A stretch of 64,000 nucleotides of DNA from Flavobacteriales bacterium (GCA_016715895.1 JADJXH010000004.1:1054001-1118000), one strand, 5' to 3'. Shown: positions 7,466 through 16,302, numbered from the stretch's first letter. The notes: a model not told the origin generated them from the letters alone. Numbers and translations: made by a program.

Positions 7466-9865
7466 ATGAGGAACCCCTTCGCCTGCCTTGCCCTGCTGCT
7501 CGGGGCCGGCATGCAGGCCCAAGAGCAGGCCGTCCTGCAGGGCCGCATCACCGACACCGCTTCGGGCATCGGCCTGATCGGTGTGAACGTGCTCGCCGGG
7601 CCCGGAAAGGGCACCGCCACCGACGCCAACGGCGATTACCGCCTGTCCCTGGACGCCGGGGAGCGGTCCATCACCTTCACCCTGCTCGGCTATGCCAATG
7701 AGACCCGCAGCGTGGTCCTTGTGGGAGGGCAGGAGACCCGTCTGGACGTGGCCATGCGCGCCTCGGCCACGCAATTGGACATGGTGGTGGTGACCGCGGG
7801 CAAGTTCGAACAGCGCGTGGGGGAGGTGAGCCAGAGCCTCAGCGTGCTGCGCCCCGAGGTGATCCAGAACAAGAACATCACCAACGTGAACGAGGTGCTG
7901 GGGCAGGTCCCCGGCGTGGTGATCATCGACGAGGACCCGCAGATCCGCGCCGGCAGCGGCTTCAGCTACGGGGCCGGCAGCCGGGTGATGGTGCTGGTGG
8001 ACGACCTGCCCGTGCTGAGCGGCGACATCGGCCGCACCTCCTGGAGCATCGTGCCCACCGAGAACGTGGAGCAGATCGAGGTGATCAAGGGCGCCAGCAG
8101 CGTGCTCTACGGCAGTGCCGCGCTCAGCGGGGTCATCAACGTGCGCACCGCGTATCCCCGCGAAGAGCCCATGACCCGGGTGAACGCGTTCGCCGGCGTG
8201 TATGACACCCCGCGGAACAAGGAGGCGCGGCCGCGCACCGACCGCCCGGCGTTCCTCGGAGGCACCAACTTCTTCCACAGCCAGCGGTTCGGCCAATGGG
8301 ATGTGGTGCTCGGCGGCAACCTGGTGTGGGACGAAGGGTTCCTGGGCCCCGAATCGGTGGGCAAGGACACGCTGAACCGCGACGACCCCAAGTACAGCAC
8401 GCCCGCAGGCTACGACCACCGCGTGCGGGTGAACGGCGGGGTGCGCTACCGGCACAAGAAGGTCAAAGGCCTCAACTACGGCGTCAACGCCAACGCCATC
8501 CGGGCGGATAACACCAGCGTGTTCATTTGGGATGATGCGGGCGACAACATCTACCGCGCGGAGAACGGCACGGTGACCAACACGCAGGGGATGCAGTACT
8601 ACGTGGACCCCTACGTGAACTACCTGAGCGACAAGCAGACGCGCCACAGCCTGCGCGGCCGCTACTTCAACCAGAAGTTCGACAACAGCGGGAACCAGAG
8701 CAACGCCAGCCACTTCCTCTACGGGGAGTATCAGGCCCAGCAGCGCGTGGACATCTGGGGCGAGACGGTGCTCACCGGCGGCATCGTGGCGCAGCGCACC
8801 CGCTCGGTGGCCCTGTTGTACAGCGGAAACCCCGATGGCGATGATGAGAACACCGCCACCAACACCGCCGCCTACCTCCAGGTGGACAAGAAGCTGATCA
8901 AGGAACGGCTGGCGTTGAGCGCAGGTGTGCGCTACGAGAGCTTCTCGGTGAACGAGGACCAGCAGGCCGTGCCTGTGTTCCGTGCGGGGGGCACCTACCG
9001 GGTGCTGAAGGGCACCTTCGTGCGGGCCAGCTATGGGCAGGGCTTCCGCTTCCCCACCATCGGCGAGCGCTTCATCCGCACCAACGTGGGCCAGCTCAAC
9101 ATCTACCCCAATCCCGACCTGGAGCCGGAGGAGAGCTGGAACGCCGAGGCCGGCATCAAGCAGGGCTTCCGCATCGGCGGCTTCACAGGCTATTTCGACG
9201 CGGTGTACTTCCAGCAGGAGTACAGCCGCTACATCGAGTTCACCTTCGGGCAGTGGGCCGTGCCCACCTTCACCAACTTCGCCGGACTGGGCTTCAAGTC
9301 GGTGAACACCGGCAACGCGCGGGTGAGCGGGGTGGAGCTGGAGCTGGCCGGCAAGGGCAAGGTCGGTGCCGTGGACCTCATGGTGCTGGCCGGCTACACC
9401 TGGTCGAAGCCCATCACCACCACTCCGGACGAGGTGTACGCGCAGCCCGTGATCCAGGGCTACCCGCCCTCCACCTACCGCAACACCAGCTATGATGCCA
9501 GCGACGACCTGCTGAAGTTCCGCGTGGAGCATCTGTTGCGCGTCGATGTGCAGGCCGAATGGCGGCGGCTCAACGCCGGCTTCAGCGTGCGCTACAACAG
9601 CCATGTGCGCAACATCGACAAGGTGTTCGTGGACCTGGACGAGAGCGCCGTGGAGCTCACCGCGCTGCGGACCGGCGTGGGCGAATGGATGGCCACGCGC
9701 CGCAGCGGCGACACGGTCCTGGACGCGCGGGTGGGGGTCCGGGTGGGTGCGAACAACCGGGTCTCCATGGTGGTGAACAACCTCACCAACCTCACCTACG
9801 CCATCCGTCCCTTGAGCGTGGAGGCACCGCGCAGCTTCCAGCTGCAGTTCAGCCGCAGCATCTAG
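7466..9865 (+). CDS. TonB-dependent outer-membrane receptor
   Basis: A 799-residue receptor. A signal peptide (MRNPFACLALLLGAGMQAQ) fixes the start. A carboxypeptidase-regulatory-like domain (residues 22-110, LQGRITDTASGIGLIGVNV, ATDANGDYRLSL) is followed by a plug domain (SVLRPEVIQNKNITNVNEV, VEQIEVIKGASSVLYGSAA) and a 22-strand barrel ending in LQLQFSRSI. No TonB box or ligand-specific motif identifies the substrate. The plug resembles those of colicin/vitamin B12/siderophore receptors. kdsB starts three bases after the stop with GTG, so the genes are probably co-transcribed, although their functions are not obviously linked. Confidence 0.92.
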   Translation: MRNPFACLALLLGAGMQAQEQAVLQGRITDTASGIGLIGVNVLAGPGKGTATDANGDYRLSLDAGERSITFTLLGYANETRSVVLVGGQETRLDVAMRASATQLDMVVVTAGKFEQRVGEVSQSLSVLRPEVIQNKNITNVNEVLGQVPGVVIIDEDPQIRAGSGFSYGAGSRVMVLVDDLPVLSGDIGRTSWSIVPTENVEQIEVIKGASSVLYGSAALSGVINVRTAYPREEPMTRVNAFAGVYDTPRNKEARPRTDRPAFLGGTNFFHSQRFGQWDVVLGGNLVWDEGFLGPESVGKDTLNRDDPKYSTPAGYDHRVRVNGGVRYRHKKVKGLNYGVNANAIRADNTSVFIWDDAGDNIYRAENGTVTNTQGMQYYVDPYVNYLSDKQTRHSLRGRYFNQKFDNSGNQSNASHFLYGEYQAQQRVDIWGETVLTGGIVAQRTRSVALLYSGNPDGDDENTATNTAAYLQVDKKLIKERLALSAGVRYESFSVNEDQQAVPVFRAGGTYRVLKGTFVRASYGQGFRFPTIGERFIRTNVGQLNIYPNPDLEPEESWNAEAGIKQGFRIGGFTGYFDAVYFQQEYSRYIEFTFGQWAVPTFTNFAGLGFKSVNTGNARVSGVELELAGKGKVGAVDLMVLAGYTWSKPITTTPDEVYAQPVIQGYPPSTYRNTSYDASDDLLKFRVEHLLRVDVQAEWRRLNAGFSVRYNSHVRNIDKVFVDLDESAVELTALRTGVGEWMATRRSGDTVLDARVGVRVGANNRVSMVVNNLTNLTYAIRPLSVEAPRSFQLQFSRSI

Positions 9866-9868
9866 GCC

Positions 9869-10618
9869 GTGCGCATCCTGGGCGTCATCCCTGCGCGCTA
9901 CGGAAGCAGCCGCCTGCCGGGCAAGGTGCTTCTGGACATCGGCGGGCGCAGCATGGTGGCGCGTGTGATCGAACAGGCCCGCCGCTCCACCGGGCTGGCC
10001 GCCGTGGTGGTGGCCACCGATGACGAACGGGTGGCCGGGCATGTGCGCGGTCTGAACACCGAGGTCGTGATGACCTCGGCGGACCATCCCAGCGGGACGG
10101 ACCGGTGTTATGAGGCCTTGGCGAAGGTGGGTCGCGACCGGTACGATGCGGTGGTGAACATCCAGGGCGACGAGCCCTTTCTGGACCCGGCCCAGCTGGA
10201 CCTGGTGTGCGCCACGCTCGAGCGCCCCGGCGTCCAGGTGGCCACTCTGGCCAAAGCGGTGACCGATGACCGGGAGCTGGACGATCCCGGCGAGGCCCAC
10301 TTGGTGGTGGACCAGGACCTGAACGCCTTGTACTTCAGCCGGGCGGCCATCCCTTTTCTGCGCGATGAGGTCTCCGGTCCACGGCATCGGGCCTTCCCCT
10401 TCCTGAAGCACGTGGGGGTGTACGGATACCGGAGCGAGGTGCTGGAGCGATTGGTGGCGCTGCCGCCGAGCCCCTTGGAACGGGCCGAGCGACTGGAGCA
10501 GTTGCGCTGGTTGGAGAACGGGTTCCGCATCACCGTGGCCCTGACGGACCACGACAGCTTCTGCGTGGACACGGAGACCGATCTGGCGGAGGCCAGGCGA
10601 CGCGCCGCCGCATCGTAA
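9869..10618 (+). CDS. kdsB: 3-deoxy-manno-octulosonate cytidylyltransferase
   Basis: A 249-residue cytoplasmic enzyme that activates Kdo as CMP-Kdo for lipopolysaccharide core synthesis. The N-terminal ILGVIPARYGSSRLPGK is the nucleotide-binding signature, and NIQGDEPFL carries the metal-binding Asp. Also present are HPSGTDRCYEAL, FPFLKHVGVYGY and the C-terminal CVDTETDLAEAR, all family hallmarks. It uses a GTG start directly after the TonB receptor stop; no better ATG exists upstream in frame. The presence of kdsB indicates a Kdo-containing LPS. Confidence 0.96.
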   Translation: MRILGVIPARYGSSRLPGKVLLDIGGRSMVARVIEQARRSTGLAAVVVATDDERVAGHVRGLNTEVVMTSADHPSGTDRCYEALAKVGRDRYDAVVNIQGDEPFLDPAQLDLVCATLERPGVQVATLAKAVTDDRELDDPGEAHLVVDQDLNALYFSRAAIPFLRDEVSGPRHRAFPFLKHVGVYGYRSEVLERLVALPPSPLERAERLEQLRWLENGFRITVALTDHDSFCVDTETDLAEARRRAAAS

Positions 10619-10632
10619 TTTGGCCGGCCGCC

Positions 10633-11673
10633 ATGGCCATCGAGCGCGACATCCACGACCTGCTGCATCATCACGACTGCGTGATCGTGCCGCGCTTCGG
10701 CGGCTTCCTGGCCCATTACCGCCCAGCCCGGTTGGACGAAGCGCACCGCCTGGTGCATCCACCCGCACGGGAGCTCAGCTTCAACCGGCACCTGGTGCGC
10801 AACGACGGGCTGCTGGCCGATCAGCTGGCGCGCCGCACCGGAGCGGGTTTCGATGCGGCCTCGGGCCGGATCGGGGAGGAGGTCGATGGCTGGCGGGAGC
10901 GGATCGCCCGTGACCGCCGGCTCGAACTGCCGCGCATCGGCACCTTCTTCACCGACGCCGAGGGCAACCTGCAGTTCGATCCCGACCGACGGGTGAACTA
11001 CCTGCGCGACGCCTACGGTCTGCGGCCGGTGGCGGCCGTTCCCGTGCCGCGCAAGCAGGCCGCACCCGCCAGCGCCGTGGTGCGTCCGATGACCCGTACG
11101 GAGGTGGTGCCCGAGGATGGCCGCCACCCGATGATCTGGGCCGCCGCCGCCGTGGCGGGCCTCGTGTTCCTGCTGGGTGCGGGCTACCTGGTGCGCCACA
11201 CCTGGGATGCGCCGCAGTTGAGCGCCGTGCTGCCCTGGGGCGGTGAACCGGCGCGCTACGTGAAGCGCGCCATCGAGCGGCCTATGGACACCGAGGTCGA
11301 CACGGCCTTCCACGTCCCGGTGCCCGATGGCGTTGGTGTGGTGCCCCTTCCTCTTCTGGGGGAAGGCCATGGCCTGGTTCCCGTGCGGCTCGGCGAGGCT
11401 CCGGTGGCCGCGATCGACTCCACGCACGTGGCCGTGCCCCTGGTGCCGGAAGCGCGCTACCACGTGATCGGCGGCTGCTTCAGCATCGAGGACAATGCGG
11501 GCCGCTTCATCGCCGACATGGCGCAACGCGGATTCCAAGCCCGTGTCATCGACGTGCATGGCGGACTGTACCGCGTGGCCGTGGCCAGCTACACCGACCG
11601 GGCGGCGGCGGTGGAGGCTGTGGCGGAACTGAAACAAGGGGTGGTGGAGGGCGCCTGGCTGCTCGTGCACTGA
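10633..11673 (+). CDS. HU-CCDC81-type and SPOR-domain membrane protein
   Basis: A 346-residue protein. The first 130 residues match the paired bacterial HU-CCDC81 domains found in Bacteroidota (HDCVIVPRFGGFLAHYRPAR, then LPRIGTFFTDAEGNLQFDP). One transmembrane helix lies at residues 167-187. A C-terminal SPOR domain (about 275-335, YHVIGGCFSIEDNAGRF) is predicted to face the periplasm and bind denuded peptidoglycan. The arrangement suggests a protein linking cytoplasmic DNA or an HU-like partner to the septal wall, which is inference. The ATG follows the kdsB stop by 14 bases. The function of this architecture is not established. Confidence 0.85.
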   Translation: MAIERDIHDLLHHHDCVIVPRFGGFLAHYRPARLDEAHRLVHPPARELSFNRHLVRNDGLLADQLARRTGAGFDAASGRIGEEVDGWRERIARDRRLELPRIGTFFTDAEGNLQFDPDRRVNYLRDAYGLRPVAAVPVPRKQAAPASAVVRPMTRTEVVPEDGRHPMIWAAAAVAGLVFLLGAGYLVRHTWDAPQLSAVLPWGGEPARYVKRAIERPMDTEVDTAFHVPVPDGVGVVPLPLLGEGHGLVPVRLGEAPVAAIDSTHVAVPLVPEARYHVIGGCFSIEDNAGRFIADMAQRGFQARVIDVHGGLYRVAVASYTDRAAAVEAVAELKQGVVEGAWLLVH

Positions 11674-11701
11674 CCGGTGTCGGGGCCACTGGGCACCGCA
11701 C

Positions 11702-11709
11702 TACATTTG
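11702..11709 (+). promoter_or_regulatory. -7 promoter element TACATTTG
   Basis: Exact TAnnTTTG match 19 bases before the ATG of the STAS-like gene. It implies a very short leader. A -33 TTG is not seen at standard spacing. Confidence 0.5.
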
Positions 11710-11728
11710 CCGCCCCCGTCCCCGGACC

Positions 11729-12124
11729 ATGGCCCGCCTGGAGCTCGAAGCCTGCACCATCGACCTGCTCGACGGGGACATCGCGCATGTGCATTTCCGC
11801 GATGGGCGGACCGTGCAGGTGGAGGAGGTGCGCCACATGTTCGAGGCCCTGGAGGGTGAGCGGAAGGGCCGGAAGGTGCTGCTGCTGGTGAGCGTGGGCG
11901 AGGGCACCACGATGTCCAACGAAGCACGGGCCTACGCGAGCAGTCCGGAGAGCAACGTCTATGTGGCCGCGGATGCCATCATCGTGCGCGACTTCAGCCA
12001 CCAGCTGGCGGCCAATGTGTTCGTGCGGCACCACAAGCCCACGCGGCCCATCCAGATGTTCCCCGACAAGGACAGCGCCCTGGACTGGCTGCGCCAGCAT
12101 CATCACCTGATCGACCCCTCCTGA
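11729..12124 (+). CDS. STAS/SpoIIAA-like small cytoplasmic protein
   Basis: A 131-residue soluble protein of the STAS/SEC14-like type common in Bacteroidota. It has an alternating beta-strand pattern at the start (LEACTIDLLDGDIAHVHF, TVQVEEVRHMFEAL), a central strand KVLLLVSVGEG and the segment YVAADAIIVRDFSHQLAANVF. No enzymatic motif is seen. Members are thought to be regulatory or membrane-associated, but the function is unknown. Its TGA overlaps the next gene's ATG by one base, so it heads a translationally coupled group of three. Confidence 0.6.
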   Translation: MARLELEACTIDLLDGDIAHVHFRDGRTVQVEEVRHMFEALEGERKGRKVLLLVSVGEGTTMSNEARAYASSPESNVYVAADAIIVRDFSHQLAANVFVRHHKPTRPIQMFPDKDSALDWLRQHHHLIDPS

Positions 12125-12762
12125 TGCGCACCCTGTTGTTCCCCCTTCTGCTGGCCGCCGGCCTGCCCATGTCCGCCCAAGTGGTGAAGGAGCCCTCGGC
12201 CCGCACCATCAAGCTGGCCAAGTGCGAAGTGACCTGCCTGGCCTTGGCGCCCAAAGGCGATCGCATCCTCGTGGGCACGGACAAGGGCGCCGAGCTGTGG
12301 GACATCGAGAGCGGCAAGCGGGTGCAGTCCTTTCCCTATGCGGAGGACGGCAGCACCACGGTGTATCACGCCTCGTTCAACGCCAACGGTGAATTCGTGG
12401 TGCTCATCGGGCACAGCGGCAAACGCGAGGTGTGGGATGTGAAGAGCGGCAAGGTCGACAAGACCCTCCAGGGCCATACCTGGATCCCGGACCCACGTGC
12501 GGTGAAGGCCATGGGGCTGGACATGAAGAACAGCACCTTCGACCGGTTCTACCAGCAACTGGAGGCGCGTTCCGGTGACATCGTCGCCAAGGCGGTGGAG
12601 AAGGGCGCGGTCGAGTTCCGCGATGCGTCGGGCACCGTGGTGCAGAAGCTGTCGTTCCCCGAGAACAAGGACCAGCACCATCGGGCGCCCTGCCTGTTCA
12701 CCGATGCGCAGTTCGTCACCGGCACGGACGACGGTCGTGTCCTCTTCTTCGACCGCCCATGA
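12124..12762 (+). CDS. Exported WD40-like repeat protein, short propeller
   Basis: A 212-residue protein with a signal peptide (MRTLLFPLLLAAGLPMSAQ). It has WD40-like strands: LALAPKGDRILVGTDKGAELWDIESGK, then FNANGEFVVLIGHSGKREVWDVKSGK, then TGTDDGRVLFFD. Only about three blades are evident, too few for a closed seven-blade propeller, so the protein may be a fragment, may oligomerise or may have diverged blades. The ATG overlaps the preceding stop, and its own TGA overlaps the ATG of the thioesterase. No function can be assigned. Confidence 0.7.
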   Translation: MRTLLFPLLLAAGLPMSAQVVKEPSARTIKLAKCEVTCLALAPKGDRILVGTDKGAELWDIESGKRVQSFPYAEDGSTTVYHASFNANGEFVVLIGHSGKREVWDVKSGKVDKTLQGHTWIPDPRAVKAMGLDMKNSTFDRFYQQLEARSGDIVAKAVEKGAVEFRDASGTVVQKLSFPENKDQHHRAPCLFTDAQFVTGTDDGRVLFFDRP

Positions 12763-13277
12763 ACCCGCTCGGCAGCAAGCCGGTGGACGAGAGCCTGGCC
12801 GAGACCACGCACTTCGTCCTGCCCAATGACACGAACACCCTGGGCAACCTCTTTGGCGGGCGCCTGCTGCAATGGCTGGACATCGCCTGCGCCATCAGCG
12901 CCCACCGGCATTGCAAGCGCGTGGTGGTCACGGTGGCGGTCAACCATGTGAGCTTCGACCGGCCGATCAAGCTGGGCGACCTGGTGACCATCCGCGCCAA
13001 TGTGAGCCGGGCCTTCGGCACCAGCATGGAGGTGTGGGCCGATGTGTGGGTGGAGGACCAGATGAACGGATCGAGGATCAAGTGCAACAGCGCCATCTAC
13101 ACCTTCGTGGCGGTGGACCAGGCCGGCCAGCCCACGGCGGTGCCCGAGGCGGTGCCCGGCAACGAGGAGCAGCAGAAGCGGTATGATGGAGCGCTTCGGC
13201 GGAGGCAGTTGCGGCTCATCCTCAGTGGCAAGATGAAGCCGGGTGACGCCACCGAGCTGAAGGCGCTCTTCGAGTAA
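12759..13277 (+). CDS. Hotdog-fold acyl-CoA thioesterase
   Basis: A 172-residue member of the YciA/BFIT-type acyl-CoA hydrolase family. Diagnostic segments are HFVLPNDTNTLGNLFGGRLLQWLD, which carries the catalytic Asn and Asp region, and VAVNHVSFDRPIKLGDLV. These enzymes hydrolyse acyl-CoA to free fatty acid and CoA in the cytoplasm. The C-terminus has a charged helical tail. It is translationally coupled (ATGA) to the WD40-like gene, though no functional link is evident. Confidence 0.9.
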   Translation: MNPLGSKPVDESLAETTHFVLPNDTNTLGNLFGGRLLQWLDIACAISAHRHCKRVVVTVAVNHVSFDRPIKLGDLVTIRANVSRAFGTSMEVWADVWVEDQMNGSRIKCNSAIYTFVAVDQAGQPTAVPEAVPGNEEQQKRYDGALRRRQLRLILSGKMKPGDATELKALFE

Positions 13278-13375
13278 CATCCGGGTGGGGCTGTGCGTCC
13301 CATGCGCAGCGGTGCGGAGGAACGAATGGCTCCCCCATTCCGCGCATTCATCGTTCACCAACACCCACCGGACAA

Positions 13376-13981
13376 ATGGAGAATTCCCGTTCATGGCTGA
13401 CCGCCGCGACGTTCGTGGCCCTCGTCGCCCTCGTCGCCGCCTGTTCCAACCCCGCACCTGCCCCTGAGCCGGCGCCCGCAGCACCCACAGAGCCCCCGGA
13501 GGCCGAGTTGGTCGAGCGAGGCAAGTACCTGGTGGAGATCATGGGTTGCCACGACTGCCATAGCCCGAAGCTCATGGGTCCGCAGGGTCCCTACCCCGAC
13601 CCCGACCGCCTGCTGAGCGGCCATCCGGCCGGCACGCAGCTGCCCCCGCTGCCGAAGGACAACGCCGGCTGGGCGCTGCTGTCGATGGACCTCACGGCCG
13701 CTGTGGGCCCGTGGGGCACCAGCTTCGCCGCCAACCTCACCAGTGACGACAGCGGCATCGGCACCTGGACGGAGGAGCAGTTCAAGCGCGCCATCACCAA
13801 GGGCCTGTACAAGGGGCTTGAAGGCTCGCGCCCCCTGCTGCCCCCCATGCCGTGGCAGAACCTGCAGAACCTGAAGGAGGAGGACATCCACGCGATCTTC
13901 AGCTACCTGAAGAGCACCAAGCCCGTGGCCAACGTGGTGCCGCCGCCCGTTCCGCCTTCCGCGCCGCCCGCGGGCGCCTGA
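13376..13981 (+). CDS. Monohaem cytochrome c lipoprotein
   Basis: A 201-residue lipoprotein. The lipobox ends LVALVAAC (Cys23), then a Pro/Ala/Glu-rich linker leads to one c-type haem site CHDCH at residues 58-62. A likely axial Met lies in LLPPMPWQNL, followed by the helix EEDIHAIFSYLKST typical of class I cytochromes c. It would sit on the outer face of the inner membrane or on the outer membrane and act in periplasmic electron transfer. The partner is unknown. A strong terminator follows. A Pro-rich C-terminal tail (VPPPVPPSAPP) is unusual. Confidence 0.9.
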   Translation: MENSRSWLTAATFVALVALVAACSNPAPAPEPAPAAPTEPPEAELVERGKYLVEIMGCHDCHSPKLMGPQGPYPDPDRLLSGHPAGTQLPPLPKDNAGWALLSMDLTAAVGPWGTSFAANLTSDDSGIGTWTEEQFKRAITKGLYKGLEGSRPLLPPMPWQNLQNLKEEDIHAIFSYLKSTKPVANVVPPPVPPSAPPAGA

Positions 13982-13999
13982 AGCAGCCGACCTCACGTG

Positions 14000-14038
14000 C
14001 GAAGGACCTCCGATGGCCGGAGGTCCTTCGTGCCTTTT
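14000..14038 (+). terminator. Terminator between cytochrome and convergent gene
   Basis: A 13-bp perfect stem (CGAAGGACCTCCG and complement) with a 5-base loop is followed shortly by TTTT. It lies between convergent genes and could serve both strands. Confidence 0.85.
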
Positions 14039-14058
14039 CGGGAGCTGCGCAGCGGCCG

Positions 14059-14421
14059 TTAGAGCCCGTCCTCGAGCGTGGCCGCGTCGAACAGGTCGCC
14101 CGTGGCGGTGTCCATCGCGCGCAGCCCCAGCTCGCGCAGCAGGGCCGCCACGCCGGCGGCGCTGTGCTCGCCCCCGTGCACGTGCACCAGGATGTATCGC
14201 ACCTGCATCGCGTTCTCCATGTGCAGCTGAAGGCTGAGGTCCAAGCCCGGGGCCTTCACGAAGAACCAGTCGTTGTCCTGCGGATCGGCCATGGGGAAGA
14301 CCGTGCGGATCCGAAGGGCGAGCTCCTCGCGCGCGCCGATCGGACGCGGCCTGAAATCCTCCGGGATCTCGTTCGCTGTGCGCACGGGAGGAAGGTCCTG
14401 GATGTAGATGTCCCAGCTCAC
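14059..14421 (-). CDS. Conserved small protein of unknown function
   Basis: A 120-residue soluble protein starting SWDIYIQDLPPVRTANEIPEDF. The GTG start overlaps the stop codon of the upstream heptosyltransferase (GTGA), indicating translational coupling; no ATG is available in the correct region. The sequence has hydrophobic strands around LQLHMENAMQVRYILVHVHG and a helix AAGVAALLRELGLRAMD. I recognise it as a conserved Bacteroidota hypothetical family and can name no function. The coupling suggests expression with LPS glycosylation. Confidence 0.7.
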   Translation of the reverse strand: MSWDIYIQDLPPVRTANEIPEDFRPRPIGAREELALRIRTVFPMADPQDNDWFFVKAPGLDLSLQLHMENAMQVRYILVHVHGGEHSAAGVAALLRELGLRAMDTATGDLFDAATLEDGL

Positions 14422-15395
14422 GAGGCGGCCAGTTGGGCGATGCGCTGCACGTCCTGCTTCTCCATGCAGTGGAAGTGGCCCTTGGGGCAGTGGCCGAAAC
14501 CAAGTTTGCTGCAGGGCCGGCAACCGAGCCCCGCGACCTCCACCACATGGGCCTGCTGCGGATGCACAGGCTGGTAGGGTCCCATGCCGAAGGCGGGCAC
14601 GGTGCTGCCCCACACGCTCACCACCGGCCTGCCGAGCGCGCAGGCGATGTGCATGGCCCCGCTGTCGTGCGCGATCACGGTGCGCGCCCTGCGGATCAGC
14701 GAAGCGCTGCCCAGCAGGTCGTAGCGGCCCGTGGCATCGTAAACCCGGGCACCGATGGCGTCACCGATGGCCCGGGCCACCGGGTTGTCCTGCGCGGAAC
14801 CGATGAGCACGATGGGCCCTTCGATGGCCTTGGCCAGCGCGATGAGCTTGTGGGGGGGCAGTCGTTTGGTGGCATGTGCCGCGCCGATGGCCAGCGCCGT
14901 ATAGCCGGCGCGATGCGTCTCGGGCAGGGCCTCTGGGGGCACCTCACGATCCGGGGGGATGATCAGCTCAAGCCCGCGGCCATCGTTCGTCACGCCCAGG
15001 TCGGCCACCGTGTCCAGGTAGCGGTCCACGATGTGCGCGCGGGGCATGCGGTCGATGCGCAGGTTCACCAGCAGCCACTTCTCCACGTTCAGCTTGTTGA
15101 AGCTGCGGGCCGGCGCGCCCAGGGCCCGCTTGATCCGTGCGGTGCGCAGGTTGTGGTGCAGGTCGATCACCCGGTCGAAGCGTTCGGCCTTCAGCTGACG
15201 GATCAGTGCGCCGAGGTCGTCCCCCAGTTCGTGCACCTGGTCCACATGCGGGTTGAAGCGCAGCAGATCGGCGAAGGCGCTCTTGGTGGCCACGTGCACC
15301 TCCGCATCCGGTGCCTGCTGCTTCAGGCAGCGCAGCACCGGGCTGGTGAGCACGATATCGCCGATGGAGGAGAAGCGGAGGACGAGGATCTTCAT
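14418..15395 (-). CDS. Glycosyltransferase family 9 (heptosyltransferase-like)
   Basis: A 325-residue GT9 protein that would transfer heptose or a related sugar to the LPS inner core at the cytoplasmic face. The N-terminus KILVLRFSSIGDIVLTSPVL is characteristic, and the donor-binding segment IAHDSGAMHIACALGRPVVSVWG is intact. A C-terminal Cys-rich segment (GCRPCSKLGFGHCPKGHFHC) is also typical of Bacteroidota GT9 proteins. The ATG at the conserved KILVLRF start is preferred over an upstream extension lacking similarity. It forms a two-gene unit with the small protein downstream. Confidence 0.92.
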   Translation of the reverse strand: MKILVLRFSSIGDIVLTSPVLRCLKQQAPDAEVHVATKSAFADLLRFNPHVDQVHELGDDLGALIRQLKAERFDRVIDLHHNLRTARIKRALGAPARSFNKLNVEKWLLVNLRIDRMPRAHIVDRYLDTVADLGVTNDGRGLELIIPPDREVPPEALPETHRAGYTALAIGAAHATKRLPPHKLIALAKAIEGPIVLIGSAQDNPVARAIGDAIGARVYDATGRYDLLGSASLIRRARTVIAHDSGAMHIACALGRPVVSVWGSTVPAFGMGPYQPVHPQQAHVVEVAGLGCRPCSKLGFGHCPKGHFHCMEKQDVQRIAQLAAS

Positions 15396-15494
15396 GCGCC
15401 CGCAGAGCGGCCCGAAAGGTAGGCTCCTGTGCTGCGTGCGCTGTGCCTGCCGACCGTTTGGGACCTGATGTGGGTCGCACCGGCCCACGACCTG

Positions 15495-15510
15495 TCCCGC
15501 CAAGGCGGGA
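15495..15510. repeat. Short palindrome TCCCGCC-AA-GGCGGGA
   Basis: Perfect 7-bp arms with a 2-base spacer, 18 bases before tatD. A near copy (TCCCGC-CCCA-GCGGGA) sits at 47971-47986 upstream of ruvB, with similar flanks (TTGTCCCGCC, GGGATGC). This indicates a dispersed small palindromic element. Confidence 0.6.
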
Positions 15511-15528
15511 TGCCCTTACTTCGCCCCG

Positions 15529-16302
15529 ATGTTCGTCGACACCCACGCCCACCTTTACCACAAGCAGTTCGACGGTGATCGTGAGGCCATGCTCGCGCGC
15601 GCCATCGCCGCCGGTGTGGACAGGTTCTTCCTGCCCAACATCGATCGGGAGAGCATCGATGGCATGAACGCCCTGGCGGCGGCGCATCCCGACCACTGCT
15701 TCCCGATGATGGGCCTGCACCCCTGTTCCGTGGGTGAGCACAACGCGGAGGTGATGGCCGTGATGGAGCGCGAGCTGCGCACGGGCCGGTACTGCGCAGT
15801 AGGCGAGATCGGCATCGACCTCTACTGGGACAAGACCTGGCTTGTGGAGCAGCGGGAGGTGTTCCGCCAGCACATCCGGTGGGCGAAGGAGCTGCACCTG
15901 CCCATCGTGATCCACTGCCGCAACAGCTTCGCCGAGACCATCGCCATCGTGGAGGAGGAGAAGGATGAGCACCTGCGCGGCGTGTTCCACTGCTTCGGGG
16001 GCACGGTGGAGGAGGGGCGCAGGATCCTCGCACTGGACGGGTTCCTCTTGGGCATCGGCGGGGTGATCACCTACCCGAAGAGCGGCCTCGCCCAGGTGAT
16101 GGCCGAGCTGGGTCCGGACCGCTGTGTCCTCGAGACCGACGCGCCCTACCTCGCGCCCGTGCCGCACCGCGGCAAGCGCAACGAGAGCAGCTACATCCCG
16201 CTGGTGGCCGCCGAGCTGGCGAAGGCCACGGGCCGCACCGTGGAGGAGATCGCACGCATCACCACGGCCAATGCGGAGGCCTTGTTCGGGTTGAACCACT
16301 GA
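15529..16302 (+). CDS. tatD: TatD-family metal-dependent DNase
   Basis: A 257-residue TIM-barrel hydrolase. The metal ligands are visible as DTHAHL (His6, His8), GEIGID (Glu), IHCRN and HCFGG (His) and LETDAPYL (Asp). The family acts as a 3'-5' exonuclease or endonuclease on DNA and has been linked to DNA repair and quality control. The protein is soluble and of standard length. The start follows a palindromic element. A dispersed repeat separates it from ansA. Confidence 0.95.
   Translation: MFVDTHAHLYHKQFDGDREAMLARAIAAGVDRFFLPNIDRESIDGMNALAAAHPDHCFPMMGLHPCSVGEHNAEVMAVMERELRTGRYCAVGEIGIDLYWDKTWLVEQREVFRQHIRWAKELHLPIVIHCRNSFAETIAIVEEEKDEHLRGVFHCFGGTVEEGRRILALDGFLLGIGGVITYPKSGLAQVMAELGPDRCVLETDAPYLAPVPHRGKRNESSYIPLVAAELAKATGRTVEEIARITTANAEALFGLNH

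Noticed and set aside
7361..10768. Upstream extension of the dprA frame by over 1100 codons
   Set aside because: It runs antisense to kdsB and the TonB receptor and has no protein-like features; DprA starts at its family N-terminus.
15517..15523. TACTTCG before tatD as a promoter box
   Set aside because: It lacks one base of the TAnnTTTG pattern, so spacing within the box is wrong.
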